Assembly: GCA_045132235.1 (NCBI GenBank)
Contig: JBGURX010000026.1
Span: forward strand, 31,940-95,939
Length of the DNA: 64,000 nt
Origin: UBA1756 sp045132235
GTDB lineage: Bacteria > Bacteroidota > Bacteroidia > Bacteroidales > WCHB1-69
Direction of reading: 5' to 3'
Positions 8,798-18,336 of this stretch are shown here, in pieces. A program made the translations under genes and the position numbers. The notes beneath the pieces are model-generated. The model did not search any database. It was not told where the DNA came from and worked only from the letters and a program-made list of their open reading frames with translations. Positions within the stretch are counted from its first letter, which is position 1. Each line of letters opens with the position of its first letter.

Positions 8798-9181
8798 TCA
8801 CAATTTCGCCATGAATTTGGCGCTCTCCACCACGAACCGCTCGTGGATGCCCTCGCCGATGAGGTTTTCTCCCTCGAAGCATCTCACTGCGAACACCAAG
8901 CGGCGGCGGTCCACCTCCGTGAGTTCGGCCTCGCACCGGATGGTGCTGCCCACGGGACTGGCTTTCAAGTGCTTGATGTTGACGGCGATGCCGACGGTGG
9001 TGTTGCCTTCGCCGATCTTGTCGCACACGCTCATGAGGCAGGTCTTTTCCATGAGGGCAATCATGGCGGGGGTGGCGAATACTTCCAATGCGCCGGAGCC
9101 ATACACGGCGGCGGTGTCTTTGTGCTCCACCACCAGCTGCTCGCTGTGGCGGAGGCCTTTCAGGGTTGTAAATTCTGTCAT
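8798..9181 (-). CDS. Hot-dog fold thioesterase (FlK-like)
   Basis: 127 residues from the ATG at 9181, 11 bp after the prolyl oligopeptidase stop. An upstream in-frame start at 9337 lies inside that gene and is rejected. Features of the fluoroacetyl-CoA-specific thioesterase-like family are visible: ATPAMIALMEKTC near residue 35, GNTTVGIAVNIKHLKASP, and a terminal strand with HERFVV. These proteins hydrolyse short acyl-CoA thioesters. The physiological substrate here is unknown, and the FlK name describes fold only. Co-transcription with its neighbours is likely from the spacing. Confidence 0.8.
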   Translation of the reverse strand: MTEFTTLKGLRHSEQLVVEHKDTAAVYGSGALEVFATPAMIALMEKTCLMSVCDKIGEGNTTVGIAVNIKHLKASPVGSTIRCEAELTEVDRRRLVFAVRCFEGENLIGEGIHERFVVESAKFMAKL

Positions 9182-9192
9182 GATGGTTATGG

Positions 9193-11298
9193 TTATTTCA
9201 CTTTCATTCCCAAGTTGTACATGATGAAGCCGTAGATGTCGGCTTGCTCCTCCAGCACTTTGGTGAGGGGCTTGCCGCCGCCGTGTCCGGCCTTGGTGTC
9301 GATGCGGATGAGCACGGGGTTGCTGCCCTGATGACACTCCTGCAGGGTGGCCGCGAACTTGAACGAGTGGGCGGGCACCACGCGGTCGTCGTGGTCGGCG
9401 GTGGTGACGAGGGTGGCGGGATAGGCCGTGCCCGGCTTCAGGTTGTGGAGCGGCGAGTAGCCGTACAGGTACTCGAACATCTCCTTTGAATCCTCACTGG
9501 TGCCGTAGTCGGAGGCCCAGTTCCAGCCGATGGTGAACTTGTGGTAGCGCAGCATGTCCATCACGCCCACCTGCGGGATGGCCACACGGAACAGGTCGGG
9601 CCGCTGCGTCATGCACGCCCCGACAAGCAGTCCGCCGTTGGAGCCGCCCACGATGGCCATTTTCTCCTTGGAACTGTATCCTTCGCTGATGAGCCATTCC
9701 GCCGCGGCGATGAAGTCGTCGAAGACGTTCTGTTTCTGCATCTTGGTACCGGCGATGTGCCACTCTTCACCGTATTCGCTGCCGCCGCGCAGGTTGACCT
9801 GCGCGTAGATGCCGCCGTTCTCAAGGAAGGGGATGCGCATGGCCGAGAAGCCGGGAGGCAGCGAGATGTTGAATCCACCATAGCCGTACAGGAACACGGG
9901 ATTGCTGCCATCGCGCTTCAGCCCTTTCTTGTAAGTCAGGAACATGGGGATGCGCGTGCCGTCCTTGCTCAGGAAGAAGACCTGCTCGCTGACATAGTCA
10001 TCCTGCTTGAATTTGACGTTGGGGGCGGAGTAGAGCGTGCTCTCGTTGCGCTCCATGTCGTAGCGGTAGATGGTGCCGGGCTGGGTGAACGAGGTGAAGG
10101 TGTAGAAGCACTCAGGCTCTTTCTTGTCGCCCGTAAAGCCTACGCTGCCCACTGAAGGTAGTTTCACCTCGTGACGCAGTTTCCCGTCGAGGCCATAGAC
10201 ATACGCGTGGTCGGAGGCATCCTGCTGGTAGGTGAGGATGAACTGGCGGTTGATGACGCTGACACCGCTTAGGGGGTTCTGCTGCTCGGCCACCAGCACC
10301 TGCCAGTCGGTCACGCCCGGCCGGTGGATGTCGGCGGTCATGATGCATCCTTTGGGTGCACCGTAGTTGGTGTAGAGATAGAGCCTGTCGCCGTCGGTCA
10401 GCACGGGACTGTACTGGTAGTCCATGTCGGCGGTCATCTGGATGAACTGCGAGTTGGGCTGGCGCAAGTCGCGCACGTACAGGTTGTTGCCGGCTCCTGC
10501 ACCGCTCTCGTAGAGGAACATCATGGTCTCTTCCTCGTTGACGCTCACCTCATAGAAGCACTTCGGGCGGGCAGGGTTCTGGTAAAACAGCACATCGGCC
10601 GACTGGGGGGTGCCGATTTTGTGGTAGTAGATTTTGTGGTTCTCGTTCACATTCGAAAACTCCTTGCCCTCCACAGGGGCGTCGTAGGCGCTGTAGTAGA
10701 AACCGTCGCCGCACCATTCCGCGCTGGAGAATTTGGCCCACTCGATATGGTCGTTGGTGAGCTGGCCGGTCTGTAGGTCAATGACATAGAACTCCTGCCA
10801 GTCGCTGCCCGACCGCGAGATGCTGTAGGCTGCCCAGCGGTTGTTGTGCGAGAAGAACACCCCCTGAAGTGCCACGGTGCCGTCGCTGCTCAGCGTGTTG
10901 GGGTCGAGAAACACGCGCGGGGTGCCGCCCAGCTGATCCGTCACATACAGCACGCTCTGGTTCTGCAGTCCGTTGTTTTTGTAGAAGTACCATTGTCCGT
11001 TGCGCTTGCGCGGGGCGCCGATCTTCTCGTAGTTGGCGAGCTCGGTCAGCCGTTTCAGCAGCTTCTGCCGGAAGGGAATCTTGGCGAGATAGGCGTTGGT
11101 GACCTTGTTCTCGGCTTCCACCCATGCGGCGGTCTGCGCGCTGGTGTCATTCTCCAGCCAGCGGTAGGGGTCGGCCACTACGGTGCCGAAATAGGTGTCG
11201 GTAGTGCCGTCTTTGACGGCTTTGGGATACTGGATGTTTTGTGCCATAAGAGTTGTCGTGGCCATGGAGACCATCATGAAAAGGATTGTTTTTTTCAT
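9193..11298 (-). CDS. Prolyl oligopeptidase, family S9A, exported
   Basis: 701 residues, the typical S9A length. A signal peptide (1-20, ending LMAQ) predicts a periplasmic or surface location. A seven-blade propeller (about 80-420) follows the N-terminal IQYPKAVKDGTTDTYFG segment. The catalytic domain carries GGSNGG with nucleophile Ser553, an Asp in TADHDDRVVPAHS, and a His in AGHGGGKP. It cleaves proline-containing peptides of up to about 30 residues, consistent with peptide nutrition. A -7 box at 11365-11372 gives about 60 nt of leader. It heads the set that continues with the thioesterase and DMT transporter. Confidence 0.93.
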   Translation of the reverse strand: MKKTILFMMVSMATTTLMAQNIQYPKAVKDGTTDTYFGTVVADPYRWLENDTSAQTAAWVEAENKVTNAYLAKIPFRQKLLKRLTELANYEKIGAPRKRNGQWYFYKNNGLQNQSVLYVTDQLGGTPRVFLDPNTLSSDGTVALQGVFFSHNNRWAAYSISRSGSDWQEFYVIDLQTGQLTNDHIEWAKFSSAEWCGDGFYYSAYDAPVEGKEFSNVNENHKIYYHKIGTPQSADVLFYQNPARPKCFYEVSVNEEETMMFLYESGAGAGNNLYVRDLRQPNSQFIQMTADMDYQYSPVLTDGDRLYLYTNYGAPKGCIMTADIHRPGVTDWQVLVAEQQNPLSGVSVINRQFILTYQQDASDHAYVYGLDGKLRHEVKLPSVGSVGFTGDKKEPECFYTFTSFTQPGTIYRYDMERNESTLYSAPNVKFKQDDYVSEQVFFLSKDGTRIPMFLTYKKGLKRDGSNPVFLYGYGGFNISLPPGFSAMRIPFLENGGIYAQVNLRGGSEYGEEWHIAGTKMQKQNVFDDFIAAAEWLISEGYSSKEKMAIVGGSNGGLLVGACMTQRPDLFRVAIPQVGVMDMLRYHKFTIGWNWASDYGTSEDSKEMFEYLYGYSPLHNLKPGTAYPATLVTTADHDDRVVPAHSFKFAATLQECHQGSNPVLIRIDTKAGHGGGKPLTKVLEEQADIYGFIMYNLGMKVK

Positions 11299-11364
11299 TA
11301 TTGTTTATGTATAAAATGGTGTTGTTCAGAATGGTTTTTTCATGCCTGCATCAGATTGGGCGTG

Positions 11365-11372
11365 CAAAGATA
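11365..11372 (-). promoter_or_regulatory. -7 promoter box for prolyl oligopeptidase
   Basis: Reads TATCTTTG on the minus strand; divergent from the box at 11423-11430, with 50 bp between the two cores. Confidence 0.65.
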
Positions 11373-11422
11373 CGACATTTTATCTTACAGGGAAGGGGAA
11401 TGACGTTTTCAAAAAAAATGTG

Positions 11423-11430
11423 TATCTTTG
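11423..11430 (+). promoter_or_regulatory. -7 promoter box for the PPIase / signal peptidase operon
   Basis: Reads TATCTTTG, with a leader of about 40 AT-rich nt to the ATG at 11475. Confidence 0.65.
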
Positions 11431-11474
11431 CCATTTGAAAAATTTTTATCTTGATAATTTATAAATTATTGATA

Positions 11475-13214
11475 ATGAAGAAAATATTCTTACCTATCTT
11501 ATTGTTTACGGCAGTTTTAGGCCTTCGGGCACAAAACCAGAACGATGTTTTGGTGACGATTGGAAACGACAAGGTCACAGTGGAGGAATTTGCAAAGGCA
11601 TACGGCAAGAACAACAACCTCGCCACCGCCACCGAGAAAGACCTCCGCGAGTATCTGGATCTGTTCATCAATTTCAAGATGAAGGTGAAGGAGGGCGAGC
11701 TGCTGCAACTCGACACTTCCCGCCAGTTTAAGATGGAGCTGAAGCAGTATCAGAACCAGTCGGCACAGCAATTCCTCATCGACAAGGAGGTGACCAAGGA
11801 GCTGGAGGATGAGGTGCTGACCCGTGCCATGAGCGACATCCGTGCTTCACATATCCTCGTGAACTGCAGCGAGATGGCCAAGCCGCAGGACACGCTGGCT
11901 GCTTACAACAAAATCATGTCCATCCGCAAGGAAATCATGTCGGGTGCTATCAGTTTTGCCGATGCGGCCGTCAAGTACTCCGACGACCCCTCCGCCCGCG
12001 ACATGGTGAACCCGCAGACTCAGCGCCTGCATCCCGGCAACAAGGGCGACCTTGGCTATTTCACGGTCTTCGACCTGATCTATCCTTTCGAGACGGCCGC
12101 CTACAACACGCCGGTCGGTCAGGTGTCGCAGCCGGTGCGCACGCAGTTCGGCTACCACATCATCTACGTGCAGGACCGCATCGACGCCATTCAGGAGATC
12201 ACCATCGAGCAGGTGTATGTGTCTGACTCGCTGGCGAAGAACGGCAACAAGCTGCCCACCACCACCTACAAGCTCACAGCCGCCCAGCAGGCCCTGCAAA
12301 GCGGCACGCCTTTCGGCGACGTGGCCCGCCAGTATTCAGAGGACAACGATGTGGCGGTGACCGGAGGCCTGCAGGAGCCTTTCGCCCCCAACCGCCGTCA
12401 GGGCGACTTCGTGAAGGCCATCCTCTCGCTTAAAGAGGGTGAGGTTTCGCAGCCCATCGCCTCCCAAAATGGCTGGCACATCATCCGCGTGGTCAACATC
12501 AAGCCGTTTGTGCTGGACGAGGACTCGCGTTACACGCTCATCAACCGCATCTCGCGCGACAGCCGTTCCCACAAGAGCAAAGGCGCGTTCATTGATAAGT
12601 TGAAACGTGAATACAACTACAAAGAGCCCGGCCGCGCCAAGGCCATGAAGGCTTTCTTGAAGAATATGCCCGCCGAGTTCTTCCAGAACAAAGAAGCCGA
12701 CCTCTCCACCATCAAAGGCATCGAGAAATTCGCTCCCATGGCCACTTTCGCCGATGTGGAGATCACCGCCGAGGAGTTCGCCAAGTATATCAACCGCTTC
12801 AAGGGGATGCGCCTCACCCAAGATGAGTTTGCTCCCTTCCTCGAAGAGCGTTTCGACATGTTTGTCCAAGACAAGATGAACCGATACGAGAATGCGCATC
12901 TGTTGGAGAAATATGCCGACCTCCGCGACCTCGTGCAGGAGTTCCACGACGGCATGGTGCTGTACGAAATCAACACCTCCAAGGTGTGGGCCGCTGCCGT
13001 GCAGGATTCCACGGGTCTGGAGAAATTCTACGAGGAGAACAGTAGCCGCTACCTCGACCCCGCCACGCAGCAGCCCAAGCCGCTCGCCGAGATCCGTGCC
13101 ATCGTCATCACCGACTTCCAGGAGTACCTCGACAAGCAGTGGATTCTCGAACTGCGTGAAAAGTACCAGCCGGTCATCAACGAAAAAGCTTTATCTACCC
13201 TCATTCAAAAATAA
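11475..13214 (+). CDS. SurA/PpiC-type peptidylprolyl isomerase chaperone
   Basis: 579 residues from the ATG at 11475 (an in-frame start 8 codons upstream is less likely, since the signal peptide would not begin the protein). A signal peptide ends at LRAQ. An N-terminal SurA-type helical part precedes two parvulin domains: about 115-230 (ASHILVN ... FGYHIIYV) and 240-345 (GGLQEPFAPN ... NGWHIIRV). The remaining 230 residues are helical. It should act in the periplasm on outer-membrane protein precursors. It is the first gene of an operon with a second PPIase-like lipoprotein (2 bp gap) and signal peptidase I, an export and folding module. Confidence 0.9.
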   Translation: MKKIFLPILLFTAVLGLRAQNQNDVLVTIGNDKVTVEEFAKAYGKNNNLATATEKDLREYLDLFINFKMKVKEGELLQLDTSRQFKMELKQYQNQSAQQFLIDKEVTKELEDEVLTRAMSDIRASHILVNCSEMAKPQDTLAAYNKIMSIRKEIMSGAISFADAAVKYSDDPSARDMVNPQTQRLHPGNKGDLGYFTVFDLIYPFETAAYNTPVGQVSQPVRTQFGYHIIYVQDRIDAIQEITIEQVYVSDSLAKNGNKLPTTTYKLTAAQQALQSGTPFGDVARQYSEDNDVAVTGGLQEPFAPNRRQGDFVKAILSLKEGEVSQPIASQNGWHIIRVVNIKPFVLDEDSRYTLINRISRDSRSHKSKGAFIDKLKREYNYKEPGRAKAMKAFLKNMPAEFFQNKEADLSTIKGIEKFAPMATFADVEITAEEFAKYINRFKGMRLTQDEFAPFLEERFDMFVQDKMNRYENAHLLEKYADLRDLVQEFHDGMVLYEINTSKVWAAAVQDSTGLEKFYEENSSRYLDPATQQPKPLAEIRAIVITDFQEYLDKQWILELREKYQPVINEKALSTLIQK

Positions 13215-13216
13215 CC

Positions 13217-14050
13217 GTGAAGCGCGCCTGCCTTCTTTTCCTGCTTTCGCTCTGTCTGTTGACCAGTTGCCGGCACAAAGACCGTGTGGTGGCCGAAGTG
13301 CACAACCACAAACTCTATGCCTCTGAGGTGGGACAGTTGGTTCCGTCAGGACTGAGTGCCGCCGACAGCGCCGACTATGCCAAGCACATCATCAACGACT
13401 GGATTATGGAGCAGGTGATTTTGGCGGAAGCTGATAAGAATTTGTCTGTCAAAGAGAAAGTGTTTGACAAAGAGTTGGAAGAGTATCGCAAGACGTTGCT
13501 CAAGAACCGCTATTTCGAGAAAATCACTTCCGACCCTGAGCAATTCAAGGTGAGCGATGCGGAGGTGAAGGAAATCATCAAGCAGAGCAAGGTCAGTCTC
13601 GTGCCCGACAAGGAGATTGTGAAGATCAACTATGTGAAGCTGCCCCGTCAGTCGGCGGTGCGCGAGGAGCTGAAGGAGATTCTTTTCGACGAGACCCGCC
13701 GTCTCACCGAGAAAGAGCGCGTGGCCGAGTTGTGCGCCGACTCCATCGAGTACTTCATCGCCGACGACCAGTGGCTCTTCTGGGAGGACATCCAGCTGGA
13801 AACCGGCATCACCCTCGATCGCAACTTGCAGGGACTGGACTTTCCCCTCACGATGGAAAAGGTGGTGAACGAAGATGAGTATCTGATGGTGGTCATTGAC
13901 TTCCGGTCGGAATCCACCGGCGAGGAGTCGAAAGACTACTTCGAGAGCGTTCGCACCATGCTCATCCAGAAAAAGAAAAATGAATTCATCCAAAAAAAGA
14001 TGAAAGAGTTATACCAAGAAGCAGATAAAAAAGGTAAAATCAACCAATAA
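13217..14050 (+). CDS. SurA-N/PPIase-like lipoprotein
   Basis: 277 residues with a GTG start at 13217, 2 bp after the surA-like stop. No in-frame ATG precedes the signal sequence, so GTG is the likely start. A lipobox LLTSC places the acylated Cys at residue 18. The body resembles the helical chaperone part of SurA (VVAEVHNHKLYASEVGQLV, DWIMEQVILAEADKN) followed by a degenerate parvulin region that lacks a clear active-site signature. It may be a chaperone without isomerase activity, tethered to a membrane. Context with the upstream PPIase and downstream lepB supports a role in outer-membrane biogenesis. Confidence 0.8.
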   Translation: MKRACLLFLLSLCLLTSCRHKDRVVAEVHNHKLYASEVGQLVPSGLSAADSADYAKHIINDWIMEQVILAEADKNLSVKEKVFDKELEEYRKTLLKNRYFEKITSDPEQFKVSDAEVKEIIKQSKVSLVPDKEIVKINYVKLPRQSAVREELKEILFDETRRLTEKERVAELCADSIEYFIADDQWLFWEDIQLETGITLDRNLQGLDFPLTMEKVVNEDEYLMVVIDFRSESTGEESKDYFESVRTMLIQKKKNEFIQKKMKELYQEADKKGKINQ

Positions 14051-14055
14051 TCACC

Positions 14056-15669
14056 ATGACATTATCCTATACTGCAGTTATTATTATCTCCATCATACAA
14101 GTCGTCGGCTTCCAGCTCGGTCTGTGGACCATCTTCAAGAAGGCAGGGCTGAAGGGGTGGCTTTCCATCATCCCGGTATATCGCACGTGGCTCTGGCTGC
14201 GCAAAGTCATCGACCGCCCCTGGTGGTGGATGATCTTCTGGGTCATGCCCTTCATCGGCGTGTTTATGGTGTATTATATGATTTGGGAGACGATAAGATG
14301 TTTTAACAAAAGAAGTTACCTCTATCTTATCCCGGGCACATTCTTCTATTTCTTTTATCTTCCTTATTTAGGATTTGCAAAAAAAGAGATTTATACCCCC
14401 AAGTCGGAGCAGCCGGAATACAAGAAATCGTGGGCACGCGGCTGGGGCGATGCCATTATCTTTGCGGTGGCCGCAGCCTTCATCGTGCGCTCCTTCATCT
14501 TCGAGCTTTACACCATCCCCTCCTCCTCCATGGAAGGCACCATGATGGTGGGCGACTACTTGGCGGTGAGCAAGCACCACTACGGACAGCGCATCCCGCA
14601 GACCGTTTTCGCACTGCCCTTCATGCATCATACGCTGGTGCTCACCAAGACCGTTCCCTCGTATGTGGACTGGATTGAGCTGCCCTACATGCGCATTCCG
14701 GGGACTTCTTCCGTGAAGAACAACGACCCCATCGTCTTCAACTATCCCGACGGCGACACGGTGGCCATTGAGAGACAAGACCGCAGCTATTACGCCATCG
14801 TGCGTGATTTCGATGAGGTTATGAATCCCAATGTTGATTTGGACAGGGCGAACAGTCTGGCCATGCGTTACGGCCGTAATTTGGACGCCGCCACTTTGCG
14901 CTCGCAGTATGCCGGGCAGTCGGGCCACGATGTGGTGGCTAAGCTGTTCACGGTGCGGTACCGTCCCACCGACAAGCGCGAGAACTATGTGAAGCGTTGC
15001 ATTGCCATCCATGGCGACAAGTTGGAGGTGAAGAACGGCGTGGTGTATATCAATGGAAAGAAGGCACCGGTGCCCGAACGGCGCCAGTTCTGCTATCAGG
15101 TGCCCGGTGGCGGCATTTCCGCCCGTACCATCAAGAAGATGCGCATCAACGCACAGGATGTGGAGGAGATTGGCGGCGACCAGTATCTCTATCTCTCTGA
15201 TGAGCAGGCTGCCACACTCCGCGATATGGGAAAAATCCTCAACTTGCAACTCGAGCCGAGAGGGGTTTATTCCTCCGAAATCTTCCCCCATGACCCGCGC
15301 TACAAGTGGAACAAGGACAATTTCGGTCCGATCGTTATCCCCGAAAAGGGGGCGACAGTTCAGCTCAACGACTCCACCATCGTGCTGTACGACAGGATTA
15401 TCAAGAATTATGAGTTGAATGATTTGGAGGTGAAGAACGGCAAGATTTACATCAACGGGGAGGTGGCGACGAGCTACACCTTCAAGATGGACTACTATTT
15501 CATGATGGGCGACAACCGCCATAACTCCGCCGACTCGCGCTACTGGGGCTTTGTGCCGGAAGACCATATTGTTGGAAAGCCTGTGTTTGTGTGGATGTCG
15601 TTGGACAAAGACCGCACGTGGGGCGATGGCAAAGTGCGGTGGAACAGAATGTTCAAAATCTGTAAATAG
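14056..15669 (+). CDS. lepB: Signal peptidase I
   Basis: 537 residues. Family S26 motifs are visible: IPSSSME with nucleophile Ser158, NYVKRCIA with general-base Lys313, and the C-terminal GDNRHNSADSR box. It removes signal peptides on the outer face of the inner membrane. It is much longer than E. coli LepB (324): an N-terminal 110-residue hydrophobic domain with four or five membrane segments (DUF5684-like) precedes the usual anchor at about 130-150, and the catalytic core has a long insertion. It starts 5 bp after the lipoprotein gene, forming one operon. Confidence 0.92.
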   Translation: MTLSYTAVIIISIIQVVGFQLGLWTIFKKAGLKGWLSIIPVYRTWLWLRKVIDRPWWWMIFWVMPFIGVFMVYYMIWETIRCFNKRSYLYLIPGTFFYFFYLPYLGFAKKEIYTPKSEQPEYKKSWARGWGDAIIFAVAAAFIVRSFIFELYTIPSSSMEGTMMVGDYLAVSKHHYGQRIPQTVFALPFMHHTLVLTKTVPSYVDWIELPYMRIPGTSSVKNNDPIVFNYPDGDTVAIERQDRSYYAIVRDFDEVMNPNVDLDRANSLAMRYGRNLDAATLRSQYAGQSGHDVVAKLFTVRYRPTDKRENYVKRCIAIHGDKLEVKNGVVYINGKKAPVPERRQFCYQVPGGGISARTIKKMRINAQDVEEIGGDQYLYLSDEQAATLRDMGKILNLQLEPRGVYSSEIFPHDPRYKWNKDNFGPIVIPEKGATVQLNDSTIVLYDRIIKNYELNDLEVKNGKIYINGEVATSYTFKMDYYFMMGDNRHNSADSRYWGFVPEDHIVGKPVFVWMSLDKDRTWGDGKVRWNRMFKICK

Positions 15670-15698
15670 AATATTGTTTTTCAATAAATTATAGATAG

Positions 15699-17279
15699 AT
15701 GGCCTCCAAGTTCAAAATTCCGCACACCTTCACCATCGTGTTTTTCATTGTGGTGGCCTGTGCCATTCTGACTTGGGTGGTGCCGGGCGGCGAGTTCCAG
15801 CGCGATGCGGCCGGCAACGTGGTGGAAGGAACCTACCATCAGGTGGAGAGCCAGCCGCAGACTTGGCAGGTTTTCACCGCCTTCTTCGCCGGTTTCAAAA
15901 AAGCCGCCGACATCATCGTCTTCATCCTGATGATTGGCGGTGCCTTCTGGGTGCTCAACGAGACCAATGCCGTCACGCGGGGCATATACTCCTTCTTAGA
16001 CTTTACGCAAAAGCTGCAGCGGTTCAAACCTTTTGAAAAGATGGGGGTGAACAATCTCGTCATCATTCTCATCATTCTGCTGTTCAGCTCCTTCGGGGCC
16101 ATCTTTGGCATGAGTGAGGAGACGCTGGCCTTTGTGGCGATTTTCGTGCCGCTGGCCATCTCCATGGGTTACGATTCGGTGACGGGCGTGCTGATGTGTT
16201 ATGTGGCGGCCCATGTGGGCTTTGCCGGCGCGCTGTTCAACCCGTTCACCATCGGCATTGCGCAGGGATTGTCGGGACTGCAGCCCTTTTCCGGCTTGGG
16301 CTACCGTTTGATTTGCTGGCTTCTGCTCACTTTGATAGCCATCCTCTTCACCTTGTGGTATGCGAACCGCGTGAAGCGCCATCCTGAAAAGTCGTTCATG
16401 CACGAGGCCGACTCGTACTGGCGCGACAAGGTGTTGCAGCAGCAGGATCAGGAGCATCACCGCTCGAACTATGCCACATGGATTGTCTTTGGTTTGGTAA
16501 GTGCTTTGTTGCTCTTCTTGTCGATACGTTTCCCCTTCACCGACATTACGTTAGGCGGGCACAAGAGCCATTTGCTCATCTTCCCCGTCATCGCGGTGCT
16601 GTTCACAGCATGGGGGGTGTTCGCAGCCATCCGGTCGGCGCACAGCTACATCATGTCACTGCTGTTCCTCACCATTGTGATGCTGGTGGTGGGTGTTCTG
16701 GGGTATGGATGGTATGTGAAGGAGATTGCCGCCCTCTTTTTCGCGATGGGCATTGCGGCGGGATTCGCCTACGGGCTTCGTTTCGACAAAATCATCCGCC
16801 AGTTCTTGGAGGGATGCAAGGATATGCTGAATGCGGCGTTGATTGTGGGCATGGCGGGTGGAATCATCATTATTTTGCAAGAGGGACATATTGTAGATAC
16901 CCTGCTGTACGGCTCCTCCACGGCGGTGGCGAACAGCGGCAAGGAGGGCGCGTTGGGCGGTATGTATCTGATTCAGAACCTGCTCAACCTCATCATTCCG
17001 TCGGGCTCTGCCAAGGCTGCGCTCACCATTCCCATGATGGCTGAGTTCTCCGACCTTATCGGCATCTCGCGGCAGACCAATGTGCTGGCTTTCCAGTTCG
17101 GCGACGGCTTCACCAACATGATCACCCCGACCTCCGGCGTGCTCATCGGCGTGCTGGGCATCGCCCGCATTCCTTACGCCAAATGGGCGAAATTTATTTT
17201 TCCTTTTATCTTATTCCTGATAATTGTAGGATTTTTGTTACTTTTGCCGACCATTTATTTACCTTTAGACGGATTTTAA
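15699..17279 (+). CDS. yfcC: YfcC-family basic amino-acid / C4-dicarboxylate-type transporter
   Basis: 526 residues with about 12 membrane segments. The start gives the YfcC N-terminus (TFTIVFFIVVACAILTWVVP, then a GGEF turn), and MSEETLAFVAIFVPL plus the C-terminal DGFTNMITPTSGVL match the YfcC/ArsB-like superfamily, which includes ArcD-type arginine/ornithine carriers. An arginine deiminase gene lies 7.5 kb away (24732), so arginine or ornithine is a reasonable but unproven substrate. It follows lepB by 29 bp and precedes the outer-membrane barrel gene by 6 bp, so it is probably read in the same operon. Confidence 0.85.
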   Translation: MASKFKIPHTFTIVFFIVVACAILTWVVPGGEFQRDAAGNVVEGTYHQVESQPQTWQVFTAFFAGFKKAADIIVFILMIGGAFWVLNETNAVTRGIYSFLDFTQKLQRFKPFEKMGVNNLVIILIILLFSSFGAIFGMSEETLAFVAIFVPLAISMGYDSVTGVLMCYVAAHVGFAGALFNPFTIGIAQGLSGLQPFSGLGYRLICWLLLTLIAILFTLWYANRVKRHPEKSFMHEADSYWRDKVLQQQDQEHHRSNYATWIVFGLVSALLLFLSIRFPFTDITLGGHKSHLLIFPVIAVLFTAWGVFAAIRSAHSYIMSLLFLTIVMLVVGVLGYGWYVKEIAALFFAMGIAAGFAYGLRFDKIIRQFLEGCKDMLNAALIVGMAGGIIIILQEGHIVDTLLYGSSTAVANSGKEGALGGMYLIQNLLNLIIPSGSAKAALTIPMMAEFSDLIGISRQTNVLAFQFGDGFTNMITPTSGVLIGVLGIARIPYAKWAKFIFPFILFLIIVGFLLLLPTIYLPLDGF

Positions 17280-17285
17280 CCAACC

Positions 17286-18191
17286 ATGAAAAGATACGTA
17301 TTTCTGATAGCCATTTTGTTGTTCACCACGGCTTATCGCGCTTATTCACAATATGATAATTATTACTTCTACCATGGCTTTGAAGCATGGGAAGGCGGAT
17401 TGAATTTTGGTGTGAACTCTTTTTACGGAGACATCAATGACAACACCAACAAGATTTTTCCCGCCACACCTTTCCAGGCCTCGTTCTACAAGGACCGCCA
17501 TTTTGTGGTGGGCGGCTATTTCGGCAAGCGCATGACCCCCTTCTGGACCCTTGCCTTGGACATGAAATTCGGGCGTGTTTCGGGAAAAACCAAATATGGC
17601 ATTGATGAGCATTCTGCGGTGGCGTTTCGCACGTCGTGGAATACGGAAATGGTGATTTCCAATACGTTGGATATACTTTCCATGTGCAATCTCAACACCA
17701 ACTGGTCGGTGTATCCCAAGATTGGCTTTGGGGTGTATGCCTTCCGTTCCACGTTGTGGGATGTGAACAGCGGGGAGGTGTTGGGGGCTTTTCCCGAGGA
17801 GGCCGTTTTCAACAGCAAACGCAACGAGTGGCTGGCCACGGGTTACCATGCGGTGTTTGCCATGCCGGTGATGATAGGCGCAAGTTTCCGTCCGCTGCCG
17901 GAGCTGCGTGTGTTTTTCGAGACCGGCATCACGTGGACCTGCACCGACATGCTGGACGCCTACCAGTCGAATGCGCGTGCCTTCGAGGGGGTGTGGAACA
18001 CGATGATTGGGGTGAGCTATCAGTTTGATTTCCGTCCCTACATGCGGGGCAATCCGCGCAACAACACCGCCAACGATGCTTTGAAAGACGATGGCGTGAC
18101 GAAGAAGTACAAGAAGATGCGTTACAAGTCGAACCTCGGCACGGGCAAGCCGCGCTACAGCAAGAGCAGCGCGATGAAGAAGCACCAGTAG
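17286..18191 (+). CDS. Outer-membrane beta-barrel protein of unknown function
   Basis: 301 residues. A signal peptide (1-21, AYSQ) precedes a chain of alternating hydrophobic, aromatic-rich strands (GGLNFGVNSFYGDIND, HFVVGGYFGKRMTPFW, MIGVSYQFDFRPY) typical of a Bacteroidota barrel of eight to ten strands. The last 45 residues after the barrel are strongly basic (KKYKKMRYKS) and probably periplasmic or RNA/LPS-contacting. Located 6 bp after the transporter stop, the final gene of the operon. The fold is inferred from pattern; no specific family is certain. Confidence 0.65.
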   Translation: MKRYVFLIAILLFTTAYRAYSQYDNYYFYHGFEAWEGGLNFGVNSFYGDINDNTNKIFPATPFQASFYKDRHFVVGGYFGKRMTPFWTLALDMKFGRVSGKTKYGIDEHSAVAFRTSWNTEMVISNTLDILSMCNLNTNWSVYPKIGFGVYAFRSTLWDVNSGEVLGAFPEEAVFNSKRNEWLATGYHAVFAMPVMIGASFRPLPELRVFFETGITWTCTDMLDAYQSNARAFEGVWNTMIGVSYQFDFRPYMRGNPRNNTANDALKDDGVTKKYKKMRYKSNLGTGKPRYSKSSAMKKHQ

Positions 18192-18229
18192 GGCTTCATA
18201 CATTGCAGGGTTGTGATAATATGGATGTA

Positions 18230-18254
18230 GGGCTGTCATACTATGGCAGTCCTA
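18230..18254. terminator. Hairpin between convergent genes
   Basis: Arms at 18230-18241 and 18243-18254 pair fully if two G-U pairs are allowed, with a 1-nt separation that will open to a small loop. It lies between the 3' ends of the barrel gene (plus) and the 18337-18906 gene (minus). There is no clear U-tract, so it is a weak terminator call. Confidence 0.4.
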
Positions 18255-18336
18255 CAAGGTGTTGGCAGCCCCACGAATGCGGGATTTGTGCGGTGGAAAA
18301 TCGAAGGTCAGCGGCCTGCGGGCAAAAAAATATTAG

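Noticed and set aside
14368..15684. 438-codon open frame on the minus strand
   Set aside because: It lies wholly antisense to signal peptidase I; the sense frame has catalytic motifs and operon spacing, while this frame has histidine- and valine-rich chance composition.
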